A stretch of DNA of 15,963 nt from an uncultured Bacteroidota bacterium. Its GTDB lineage: Bacteria > Bacteroidota > Bacteroidia > Chitinophagales > Chitinophagaceae. A program made the translations under genes and the position numbers. The notes under the pieces are model-generated. The model was given only the letters and a program-made list of their open reading frames with translations, was not told the DNA's origin and did not search any database. This document shows, piece by piece, positions 7,416-14,543 of this stretch; positions within the stretch are counted from its first letter, which is position 1, and each line of letters starts with the position of its first letter. The stretch lies in NCBI GenBank assembly GCA_903825065.1, contig CAIJZG010000300.1, positions 1-15,963 of the forward strand, given 5' to 3'.

Positions 7416-7423
7416 CAAAAATA
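7416..7423 (-). promoter_or_regulatory. Bacteroidota -7 element for the ABC operon
   Basis: On the minus strand TATTTTTG is an exact match to TAnnTTTG, about 16 bases upstream of the chosen ATPase start at 7400. No good TTTG box was found at the expected distance upstream. It implies that the ABC genes can be transcribed apart from the regulator gene, with a very short leader. Confidence 0.45.
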
Positions 7424-7459
7424 GCTAAGAGGTTCTAGTTATAGATAAAAAACTCAGGT

Positions 7460-7744
7460 TTATACTTTAAGATAGGCCTGCAGGGCATTCACATAACTCT
7501 CAAATGCCTCAATGCCTTTAGCAGTAATCTTACAAGTTGTTTGCGGATAGTTATCCTTGAATTGTTTCGCCACATCAATATAACCTACCTCTTTTAGCTT
7601 CTGAACTTGTACACTAAGGTTACCCGCAGTAGAATTTGTTTTTTCTTTTATGAAAGTAAACTCCGCCTCCTTAACACTTATAAGTAAACTCATCACAGCC
7701 AACCGCAATTGTGAATGCAATATGGGATCAAGCTCCTTAAACAT
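7460..7744 (-). CDS. Small winged-helix transcriptional regulator
   Basis: A 94-residue protein that is essentially a single winged helix-turn-helix domain, resembling the family often named 'winged helix DNA-binding domain' (HTH_34, MarR/ArsR-like). Visible elements: helix 1 PILHSQLRLAVMSLLIS (7-23), the second helix FTFIKEKT (29-36), the recognition helix STAGNLSVQVQKLKEVGYI (38-56), then the wing with basic and aromatic residues (57-75) and a C-terminal helix likely used for dimerisation. There is no ligand or metal-binding cysteine cluster: only one cysteine (C71) is present. Its start overlaps the end of the upstream membrane-protein gene by 8 bases (ATGTTTAA on the minus strand), so the two are translationally coupled. 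Its likely targets are its own operon and perhaps the adjacent ABC genes; this is inference. Confidence 0.85.
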   Translation of the reverse strand: MFKELDPILHSQLRLAVMSLLISVKEAEFTFIKEKTNSTAGNLSVQVQKLKEVGYIDVAKQFKDNYPQTTCKITAKGIEAFESYVNALQAYLKV

Positions 7745-8423
7745 TTGATTTTTTTTGTTGTAGATACATTCTTCTTAAAAGTATACCCGGAATAAACCAA
7801 CAAGCTAAAGCAGAAATTGCTCCCAACAAAAAGTCGTATTTCGTTTCAGTAAAACAGGATACAATAAATAAACTATATGCTATAATAGCACCAATAATCA
7901 TTGGTCTATATTTTTTCACTAACCCGGTAACCATTGTTGGAAATGCATATACTAATATGTACAAAGAATAGAAGCTTGGGGTAAATGGAGAAATAATTTC
8001 ATCGGGCTTGCTATTATCGATTTGATGTTTTACTAATTGCCATCCATAAGTTTTCATAATTTGTTCAGCGGCATTAGGAGCAAATGATTGATAAAAGCTT
8101 AAGCCAAAAATTGTTAATGCATAAACCAACCAAACAGCATTTAATGCGGCATCTTCATGTCTTTTAATTTTTTGTGTCTTTTTATCTTGATTGATTAAAT
8201 AAATCTGTGGAATAATTGCTCCTAGTACAATCAACCAAATATCAAAAGATAACTTAAAATCATATTCCAATTGTAAATAGCTTACAAAAGATGCAATAGC
8301 AACAACAGTTCCCCATAATAATGGACCAACTCCTTTATCATGGTAACTATTTTTTACTTTCTGAATCATATCAGTATTGAGCTGTAAACTCTCTTTCTCT
8401 GATAGTTGTTTTTCGTTGGGCAT
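7737..8423 (-). CDS. Uncharacterised six-helix membrane protein
   Basis: A 228-residue protein that I do not recognise by family. After a hydrophilic N-terminal segment (residues 1-32) there are about six hydrophobic segments: 33-50, 62-79, 97-113, 152-169, 175-191 and 198-215, with a polar loop at about 114-150 between helices 3 and 4. The C-terminus is basic (LLRRMYLQQKKSNV). There is no signal peptide and no catalytic motif is visible. The last 8 bases overlap the start of the winged-helix regulator, a tight coupling that suggests the two proteins work together, perhaps as a membrane sensor or sequestration partner for the regulator. That role is inference only. It lies 59 bases after the secreted TPR-like gene, and no strong promoter or terminator is visible in that gap. 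Confidence 0.8.
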   Translation of the reverse strand: MPNEKQLSEKESLQLNTDMIQKVKNSYHDKGVGPLLWGTVVAIASFVSYLQLEYDFKLSFDIWLIVLGAIIPQIYLINQDKKTQKIKRHEDAALNAVWLVYALTIFGLSFYQSFAPNAAEQIMKTYGWQLVKHQIDNSKPDEIISPFTPSFYSLYILVYAFPTMVTGLVKKYRPMIIGAIIAYSLFIVSCFTETKYDFLLGAISALACWFIPGILLRRMYLQQKKSNV

Positions 8424-8482
8424 ATTTTATTGATTTATGATCATCCTCTATTTCAAAAAAGCTAATAATGAACAATTTAAAA

Positions 8483-9115
8483 TTATTGTTGACACTGTGC
8501 TAATAATTTTTCTGCCTGATCAAAGCCCCAGCTTGGATGCATTTCAGTGGCCGGCTTAAATGTTTTAAATAATTCAAGTGATTTTGTAAAAAGCTTTTTG
8601 CCTACTTCCTTTCCACCACCAAATGCATCAGGGACATTCATTTTGTATTGCCCATCTACTAAATAAATTCTAGGATTGTTTGGATCAGCTTGTTTAGCTT
8701 TCTCCAAAGCCTCATTCGCTTGAGCACCATAAGTTTGGAAACGAGACATTGGATCAACAGTTAATTGTTGAACAGCTATCATTTGACGAAGTATATATAA
8801 TTCTGAATTATTCTTTTCTATCACTTCAGCTTTAGCTACAAGTGCTTTTGCTTTTTCTCCCACAGCATCTTTGTCTGCATTCGGATTCATCCAACCAGTT
8901 AAATAATTACAATAAGCAGCGTAATAATAAGGTAACCATTTATCTTTCTCAGTATCAGCAATTCTTTCAAAAAAAGCAGCTGTGGCTCCCATATCTTCTG
9001 CTGTTTTAACGGCTTTCATTTGTTCAAATGCCTTCCCCATTCCTGCTTCATATTTAGATTGCGCAGAAACAATACCAGTAATCAGCATCATTGTTAGAAA
9101 AAGTAAATTTTTCAT
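8483..9115 (-). CDS. Secreted TPR-like protein of unknown function
   Basis: A 210-residue protein with a signal peptide (MKNLLFLTMMLITGIVSAQ, cleavage likely after residue 19) and no lipobox, so probably periplasmic or outer-membrane associated. The mature part is almost wholly helical. Alanine-rich helix pairs occur at about 22-52, 60-75 (with the aromatic run WLPYYYAAY), 86-115, 129-143 and 170-185. DPNNPRIYLVDGQYKM at 144-159 is the clearest tetratricopeptide-like junction. TPR folds bind peptides or proteins; no enzymatic motif is seen. It starts 34 bases after the TonB-dependent receptor stop, in an AT-rich spacer without a clear promoter, and is most likely co-transcribed with that receptor. 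Function is not recognised. Confidence 0.8.
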   Translation of the reverse strand: MKNLLFLTMMLITGIVSAQSKYEAGMGKAFEQMKAVKTAEDMGATAAFFERIADTEKDKWLPYYYAAYCNYLTGWMNPNADKDAVGEKAKALVAKAEVIEKNNSELYILRQMIAVQQLTVDPMSRFQTYGAQANEALEKAKQADPNNPRIYLVDGQYKMNVPDAFGGGKEVGKKLFTKSLELFKTFKPATEMHPSWGFDQAEKLLAQCQQ

Positions 9116-9149
9116 TTTTTTGATTTTTGAATTTTAAATTTTGACTTTT

Positions 9150-11363
9150 TTATAAATTATTATTAATTGCATCCTGTCTTCTATCAACTCCCCAACTGAG
9201 GAAGATCCCTATAAAAAAGAATCTTGTTGAAACCGGTGTGATGGCTTGTTTATAATTGCCATTATAGGAATAATTATATCCAAATACTTGATTGCTACCA
9301 AGTACATTGGTAACTGAAGCCACTACCACTGCGTAAGATTTAAATATGTTAGTGAGCCAATTCATACTAAATCCTAGGTTATGATAATCAATTGTTTTCC
9401 CCTGATCAGCAATTTCATATTTTACTAAACCTGAATTATATTTTATATTATAATAAGGCCTTCCCGTTGCATAAGTATAAGTGAAATTGAATCCTGTATT
9501 TAACTTGGAATAAAACTTTTTCAATACAAAACTAGCTGTATGATTTGCTGCAAAGTTGGGTTGTAATGACTTCGGATAATTTAGATAATCTCTTTTGGTA
9601 TCGAGATAAGAATAACTGATCCAGTAATCCATTCCCTTGATCGTTTTTTTATCTCTCCAAAAAAGCTCAATACCTTTTGCGTCTCCAGTTCCTGCATTAT
9701 TATACACTGGAAATGTTTTAACGAGATCATTGTATTTTTTATAGAATGCTTCTATACGAAAGGTTTGCAATGTAGTTACTTTCATATAATTCATGATATA
9801 GTGTGTTGCTTTAGTATAGCCTAATTGTGTTGAAAAAATTAATTGAGAGTTTTCTGGCTTTTGATAAAAGTCGCCATATGCCCATGACATCTGTCCACCA
9901 TTTCCTAATTTATAAGCTAGTGATAAACGTGGCGCAAAATTTATTTTATTAAGCAAAGAAGATTGCTCAAATCGAAACCCTGTTTTTAATGCTAATGCAT
10001 TTGTAATATATAAATCTGCTTCGGCAAATGAAGCCAAAAAATTGTCTTTTAATAAAACATGCAATCCATTATAATTACTTTTATAATTTGCATACATATA
10101 TTCGCTACCGAAGCGGATGACACTAATTCCAGATATTCTTTTATCGAGCACTAATTTGATTTGTGATAAATCTGATTTGTTTTCCAACGCGAAATTCAAA
10201 GTATCAATATAGGGAAATCCCGTTATTACATATTGATTTTGCTGATTCTGAATATTTTGATGGATATCATTGTGATCGGTGCTATAACTCAAACCGAGAT
10301 TCATTTTCCAGCCATTTCCTACATTTTCTCTCCAACTAAAATTATTATACCAGTTATAATTAGTTAATCCAAATGCGTCTTTTAAAATTAAGCTATCGAT
10401 ATTTGGTCTTCTTAATCCAAGTTGGTTATGACTAAAAGTGGTATAATATTTTATGATGCCACCCGATTTTGTTTTAATTCTAAAATTGGCATCGGCTGAA
10501 TGAAATTCAGGAATTGTAAAATAGTCTACCCCTTGCTTTACAATTTGAAAATAGGGCCATACATTGGTATATCCATAATTAAAACCCCAGGATGATTTTT
10601 TATTTTTTGCAAGTTCCTGCAATCCTAATCCAGCAAATACTGTGCTAATTGATGCATTTACCTGAGATTGATCGGGCAAATCGATCGATTCTAAAATAAC
10701 GGCAGAAGAAAGTGCTTGTCCGTATAACGCTGAATAACCACCCGTACTAAAAACAGTTCCCTTAAAAAGATTCGGCGAAAATCTACCTCTTTGTGCAATG
10801 TCAGGTACACTGCTATAATAGGGATTGTTTACAAGCGTTCCATCAATAAATTGCTTGGCTTCATAACCTGCACCACCACGAACAAACAAGCCTTCTTGAT
10901 CTCCAACTTGTTGAGCACCTGGCAGGGTTTTCAAAACAGCTGTGATATCTGCATTGGCTCCACCTGTTGTTAATACATCTAAAGTATTTAAGACTGTGGC
11001 CGCTCTTTTTTTATCTCCTGCTTCAAAACTGCCAGCCGTAACCACCACTGCTTTTAATTCGCTCACTTCTTCTTTCAAAGCAAAATTGATTTCAATTGGT
11101 TCCCCTTTCAATTGAATCACCTGCTCTACCGATTTGAAACCAATATTAGAAACCACAATAGTTTGTGTTCCTTTCTCAAAACTTTTAAAATTGAAATGAC
11201 TGGTTGAATCGCTCACACCACCATCATAAGAACCTTTTATCTGAATACTTGCTCCAGCTACAATATGACTTTTCATATCTCTAACAGTTCCACTGATCTT
11301 AGTTTGGGCCTGAGAAACCAAAACCAGGATTAGGGAAGCGGGTAGAATGACTAATTTTTTCAT
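9150..11363 (-). CDS. TonB-dependent outer membrane receptor
   Basis: A 737-residue outer-membrane protein. The signal peptide (1-19) ends in VSQAQ. A carboxypeptidase-regulatory-like beta domain (about 22-98, ISGTVRDMKSHIVAGASIQI) precedes a possible TonB box region (ELKAVVVTAG, 102-111). The plug domain runs from about 118 to 230 and includes LKTLPGAQQVGDQEGLFVRG (144-163) and FIDGTLVNNPYY (172-183). The remainder is aromatic-rich beta barrel ending near FFFIGIFLSWG. It imports a TonB-dependent substrate across the outer membrane; the substrate is unknown. No SusD-type lipoprotein is adjacent, so it is not a typical SusC/SusD pair, and at 737 residues it is short for SusC. It has its own well-formed promoter immediately upstream and is followed by a secreted TPR-like gene. 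Confidence 0.93.
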   Translation of the reverse strand: MKKLVILPASLILVLVSQAQTKISGTVRDMKSHIVAGASIQIKGSYDGGVSDSTSHFNFKSFEKGTQTIVVSNIGFKSVEQVIQLKGEPIEINFALKEEVSELKAVVVTAGSFEAGDKKRAATVLNTLDVLTTGGANADITAVLKTLPGAQQVGDQEGLFVRGGAGYEAKQFIDGTLVNNPYYSSVPDIAQRGRFSPNLFKGTVFSTGGYSALYGQALSSAVILESIDLPDQSQVNASISTVFAGLGLQELAKNKKSSWGFNYGYTNVWPYFQIVKQGVDYFTIPEFHSADANFRIKTKSGGIIKYYTTFSHNQLGLRRPNIDSLILKDAFGLTNYNWYNNFSWRENVGNGWKMNLGLSYSTDHNDIHQNIQNQQNQYVITGFPYIDTLNFALENKSDLSQIKLVLDKRISGISVIRFGSEYMYANYKSNYNGLHVLLKDNFLASFAEADLYITNALALKTGFRFEQSSLLNKINFAPRLSLAYKLGNGGQMSWAYGDFYQKPENSQLIFSTQLGYTKATHYIMNYMKVTTLQTFRIEAFYKKYNDLVKTFPVYNNAGTGDAKGIELFWRDKKTIKGMDYWISYSYLDTKRDYLNYPKSLQPNFAANHTASFVLKKFYSKLNTGFNFTYTYATGRPYYNIKYNSGLVKYEIADQGKTIDYHNLGFSMNWLTNIFKSYAVVVASVTNVLGSNQVFGYNYSYNGNYKQAITPVSTRFFFIGIFLSWGVDRRQDAINNNL

Positions 11364-11382
11364 ATTTATGACTAATTCATCA

Positions 11383-11414
11383 CAAACGTAAAGTAGTTTA
11401 TTTTATAAACCAAA
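11383..11414 (-). promoter_or_regulatory. Predicted promoter of the TonB-dependent receptor operon
   Basis: On the minus strand, TTTG (11411-11414), a 20-base spacer, then TACGTTTG (11383-11390) matches both Bacteroidota promoter boxes. The receptor ATG is at 11363, so the leader would be short, about 10-15 bases. It sits just beyond the atp terminator, so the receptor operon is transcriptionally separate. Confidence 0.7.
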
Positions 11415-11436
11415 TTATTTTTGAAAGATTTTACCT

Positions 11437-11467
11437 AAAAAAACGGTCCCGATTGCTCGGGACCGTT
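11437..11467 (-). terminator. Intrinsic terminator of the atp operon
   Basis: An 11-bp perfect GC-rich stem (11442-11452 with 11457-11467, core CGGTCCCGA/TCGGGACCG) with a 4-base loop runs into seven Ts on the minus strand (complement of 11437-11443). It lies 23 bases after the atpA stop. This is the strongest terminator in the window. Confidence 0.95.
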
Positions 11468-11490
11468 CACTATAAAAATTTAATAACTGA

Positions 11491-13068
11491 TTATTTGTAC
11501 TGAGGCATGATAGATTTAGCCAAGTCAGTCATTTTAGCTATACTAGCATCATTCAACTGTCCTTTCTTAAATTCTGCCAATACATCTGGTAATTTGTTAG
11601 CCATTTCAGTCAAGAAATGCGATTCAAATTCCTTCACATTCTTCACAGCCACATCGCGCAATAAACCCTGTGTTCCCAAATAGATAATAGCTACCTGATT
11701 TTCAACGGTCATTGGAGAATATTGCAATTGCTTTAAGATTTCCACGTTACGCGCACCCTTATCGATAACCGATTTAGTTGCAGCATCAAGGTCACCACCG
11801 AATTTAGAGAAGGCTTCCAACTCACGGTAAAGCGCCTGATCTAATTTCAAAGTACCTGCTACTTTTTTCATGGATTTGATCTGAGCATTACCACCCACAC
11901 GACTCACCGAAATACCTACGTTGATCGCCGGACGGATACCTGCATTAAACAAGTTACCTTCCAAGAAGATTTGACCATCAGTAATCGAAATTACGTTTGT
12001 TGGGATATAAGCAGATACGTCACCAGCTTGAGTTTCGATAATAGGTAATGCAGTTAATGATCCACCACCTTTTACCAAATGTCTGATAGACTCTGGTAAG
12101 TCATTCATGTTCTTTGCCACATCATCATTAGCAATAACTTTTGCTGCTCTTTCTAATAAACGACTATGCAAGTAGAATACGTCACCCGGATATGCTTCAC
12201 GTCCTGGAGGTCTTCTTAATAACAAAGAAACTTCACGATATGCAACCGCTTGTTTACTCAAGTCATCAAATACAATCAATGCTGGTCTGCCAGTATCGCG
12301 GAAGAACTCACCAATTGCAGCACCAGCAAATGGCGCGTAGAATTGCAATGGAGCTGGATCAGATGCAGAAGCACACACAATAGTTGTGTAAGCCATTGCA
12401 CCAGAATCAGTCAAAGTTTTCATCACACCTGCAACGGTAGATGCTTTCTGACCGATCGCTACATATATACAATATACAGGTTTACCTGCATCGAAAAATT
12501 CTTTTTGATTGATGATGGTATCCACGCAGATGGCAGTTTTACCAGTCTGACGGTCACCAATTACCAGCTCACGTTGTCCACGACCAATTGGAATCATTGC
12601 ATCAATTGCTTTGATACCAGTTTGTAAGGGTTCTTTAACGGGTTCGCGGAAGATAACACCAGGTGCTTTACGCTCCAATGGCATTTCATATAATTCACCA
12701 GCAATTGGACCTTTACCATCAATGGGTTCTCCCAGGGTATTGATTACACGTCCAACCAATCCCTCACCTACTTTAATAGATGCGATTTGTCCGGTTCTTT
12801 TCACTTTAGCACCTTCTTTGATGTCGCCGCTTTCTCCCATCAATACCACACCCACATTGTCTTCTTCAAGGTTCAAAGCAATTGCTTTAACACCATTTTC
12901 AAACACTACCAGCTCACCACTACGAACGCCATTGAGGCCGTACACGCGTGCAATACCATCTCCAACTTGTAATACGGTTCCTACTTCTTCCAGATCAGCA
13001 CTTACATTGAAGTTGCTTAGCTGTTGTCTGAGGATTGCGGATATTTCATCGGGCTTAATGTCAACCAT
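11491..13068 (-). CDS. atpA: ATP synthase F1 subunit alpha
   Basis: A 525-residue non-catalytic nucleotide-binding subunit of F1. Walker A GDRQTGKT is at 171-178, LIVFDDLSKQAVAYR at 264-278, PPGREAYPGDVFYLHSRLLE at 287-306, and the arginine-finger motif GISVSRVGG with R390. The segment following RAAK (about 311-333) is longer than in E. coli alpha (513 residues), as I expect for Bacteroidota alpha subunits. It is the last gene of the atp cluster here. The usual next gene, atpG (gamma), is missing and a terminator follows directly. The N-terminal segment ISAILRQQLSNF (9-20) is the part that contacts the delta subunit encoded just upstream. Confidence 0.98.
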   Translation of the reverse strand: MVDIKPDEISAILRQQLSNFNVSADLEEVGTVLQVGDGIARVYGLNGVRSGELVVFENGVKAIALNLEEDNVGVVLMGESGDIKEGAKVKRTGQIASIKVGEGLVGRVINTLGEPIDGKGPIAGELYEMPLERKAPGVIFREPVKEPLQTGIKAIDAMIPIGRGQRELVIGDRQTGKTAICVDTIINQKEFFDAGKPVYCIYVAIGQKASTVAGVMKTLTDSGAMAYTTIVCASASDPAPLQFYAPFAGAAIGEFFRDTGRPALIVFDDLSKQAVAYREVSLLLRRPPGREAYPGDVFYLHSRLLERAAKVIANDDVAKNMNDLPESIRHLVKGGGSLTALPIIETQAGDVSAYIPTNVISITDGQIFLEGNLFNAGIRPAINVGISVSRVGGNAQIKSMKKVAGTLKLDQALYRELEAFSKFGGDLDAATKSVIDKGARNVEILKQLQYSPMTVENQVAIIYLGTQGLLRDVAVKNVKEFESHFLTEMANKLPDVLAEFKKGQLNDASIAKMTDLAKSIMPQYK

Positions 13069-13112
13069 GATTATCTACTTTTAAAAATTATCGTTATTGA
13101 TTTGTACTATTA

Positions 13113-13676
13113 TTATTTAATCTTCTCTACGAAACTATTTTGTAAGAATTGCTGCTTGATTACTTTTAAATCATTCAGAATACTTGCATCCACTAATTTA
13201 TTATCAAACTCCAAAACAAAGCCACCAATCAGTTTAGCATCTATACTAGATTCTAATTCAATTGTTGGAAATCCTTGGGCTTTGGATATTTTAGATTCAA
13301 TAGCTGCTTTTAATTCTGCAGTTAATTCTGTTGCGGTAGACAGTTTAACCACATGAATTCCTTTCATGCTATTATACTGTTCAACAAATGCAACAGCTAT
13401 CTCTGGCAAATCTCCTTCGCGGCCTTTTCTAACTAATAAGTTATTGAAAGCAGCAGTTAATTCGCTGATCTTTCCTTTTGTTAATGCAAGTAAAATTGCG
13501 TTCTTCTGATCGTTACGAACTATCGGACTACGCATCAACGTTACAAACTCTTTGCTCAGCTTGCACAGTTCTTGCAGGTATTTCATATCAGCATATACAG
13601 CTTCTAATTCACCTTTCTCAATTGAAAGGTCAATTAAACTTTTTGCGTATCTGCCTGCTAAACGTGGATTGGGCAT
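13113..13676 (-). CDS. atpH: ATP synthase F1 subunit delta (OSCP)
   Basis: A 187-residue peripheral-stalk subunit joining F1 alpha to the b subunits. The N-terminal six-helix domain starts with NPRLAGRYAKSLIDLS (3-18), the usual family start. The C-terminal signature is IDAKLIGGFVLEFDNKLVDA (145-164), equivalent to the conserved LIGG...D.S motif of delta/OSCP. Length is normal (E. coli 177). It starts one base after the atpF stop, so the two are likely translationally coupled, and a 44-base gap separates it from atpA. Confidence 0.96.
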   Translation of the reverse strand: MPNPRLAGRYAKSLIDLSIEKGELEAVYADMKYLQELCKLSKEFVTLMRSPIVRNDQKNAILLALTKGKISELTAAFNNLLVRKGREGDLPEIAVAFVEQYNSMKGIHVVKLSTATELTAELKAAIESKISKAQGFPTIELESSIDAKLIGGFVLEFDNKLVDASILNDLKVIKQQFLQNSFVEKIK

Positions 13677-13677
13677 T

Positions 13678-14172
13678 TTAATTCAATTTTACTACTTCAG
13701 CTAATCCCTTGATATATGCTTCTTGATCAGCTTTATTAGCCAATTCTCTGCGTAATACTTTTTCAGCTACTTCTACTACTAGTGATCCAACTTGGTTTTT
13801 CACTTCCGTTAAAGCAGCATTTTTTTGTTGTTGAATGGCAGACTGGGCATCAGCAACAATACGATCGAATTCAACTCTAGCTTTCTCTTTTGCATCAGAC
13901 AACATCTTACTAGAAGTTTCTTTTGCTTCCTTGATCATTACGGCTCTTTCTTCACGAGCTTGAACCATCAAAGCTTCATTTTCGTTTTTCAAAGCTGCCA
14001 TTTCTGCTTTGATCTTATCAGCAGAAGCGATTGCATCAGCAATGCCTGTTTCCCTTTCTTTTAGGGTTGCCAAAATAGGTACCCAAGCAAATTTTTTCAG
14101 GATGAAAAAAACAATTAGGAATGCTAGCAGTGTCCAAACCAATAATCCCAAACCGGGTGTTAACAATTGCAT
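13678..14172 (-). CDS. atpF: ATP synthase Fo subunit b
   Basis: A 164-residue peripheral stalk protein. A single N-terminal membrane helix (about 4-25, GLGLLVWTLLAFLIVFFILK) is followed by a long charged helix rich in A, E, K and Q with heptad-like spacing to about residue 150, which dimerises and reaches F1. The motif FAWVPILATLKERETGIADA (28-47), just after the membrane, is typical of bacterial b subunits. Only one b gene is present, so the stalk is expected to be a homodimer. It is preceded by a 95-base gap containing an 11-bp hairpin after atpE. Confidence 0.96.
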   Translation of the reverse strand: MQLLTPGLGLLVWTLLAFLIVFFILKKFAWVPILATLKERETGIADAIASADKIKAEMAALKNENEALMVQAREERAVMIKEAKETSSKMLSDAKEKARVEFDRIVADAQSAIQQQKNAALTEVKNQVGSLVVEVAEKVLRRELANKADQEAYIKGLAEVVKLN

Positions 14173-14211
14173 ACGCGCTATTTGAATAGTTAGATTCTGT
14201 TTTCTAAAAGA

Positions 14212-14248
14212 TCACTGCATTCATCGCCCTTTGCTTTGAATGCAGTGA
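14212..14248 (-). repeat. Perfect 11-bp hairpin between atpE and atpF
   Basis: TCACTGCATTC (14212-14222) pairs perfectly with GAATGCAGTGA (14238-14248) around a 15-base loop. It starts 20 bases after the atpE stop and ends 40 bases before the atpF start. On the minus strand it is followed by TCTTTTAGAAAAC, a poor T tract, so it looks more like an mRNA 3'-end stabiliser or processing site than an efficient terminator. Confidence 0.7.
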
Positions 14249-14267
14249 AAAGTTTGTGCTACTTAGC

Positions 14268-14513
14268 TTACTTTAATACAGCCAAGATACCTGCGATTAC
14301 TGCGAAAAGGGCAACACCCTCTACGAACGCAGCAGTCAGGATCATGTTAGCACGGATGTCGTTAGACGCTTCTGGCTGACGAGCGATGCTTTCTACAGCA
14401 CCTTTACCGATTTGACCGATACCGATACCAGCACCGATTGCAGCTAAACCTGCACCAATAGCACCACCTAAGTGGCTTAAACTAACATCCAACAAATTGA
14501 TAATTGCAGACAT
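14268..14513 (-). CDS. atpE: ATP synthase Fo subunit c
   Basis: An 81-residue proteolipid forming the rotor ring. Two membrane helices (about 14-43 and 55-80) are joined by the polar loop ARQPEAS (44-50) that contacts gamma and epsilon. The first helix is glycine-rich (GAIGAGLAAIGAGIGIGQIG). The ion-binding carboxylate is E65 in AAFVEGVALF. Aligned by the shared AVESIARQPEA segment with sodium-binding c subunits, the ligand positions Q32 and S66 are I32 and G66 here, so proton coupling is likely. It lies 30 bases after atpB and 95 before atpF. Confidence 0.97.
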   Translation of the reverse strand: MSAIINLLDVSLSHLGGAIGAGLAAIGAGIGIGQIGKGAVESIARQPEASNDIRANMILTAAFVEGVALFAVIAGILAVLK

Positions 14514-14543
14514 ACTGTTTGTTTTTGTTTATGAAAAAAAAGA

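Noticed and set aside
7401..7418. N-terminal extension of the ABC ATPase starting at 7418
   Set aside because: The ATG lies inside an exact -7 element, and the ATG at 7400 gives the family's normal N-terminus.
7447..7480. Terminator after the winged-helix regulator
   Set aside because: There is a T6 run on the minus strand, but the stem before it is only 4 bp (CAGG/CCTG) with interior mismatches.
8464..8486. Hairpin AACAAT/ATTGTT after the secreted TPR-like gene
   Set aside because: Only six mostly A-T pairs and no adjacent T tract, so too weak to call a terminator.
9116..9149. Short repeat of TTTTGA-like units between the receptor and the TPR-like gene
   Set aside because: Irregular AT-rich low-complexity spacer; no exact repeat unit is maintained.
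12611..13084. Long plus-strand open frame (157 codons) inside atpA
   Set aside because: Fully antisense to a highly conserved gene; its translation is low-complexity rich in S, T and P and matches no family. It is a shadow of the atpA codon pattern.
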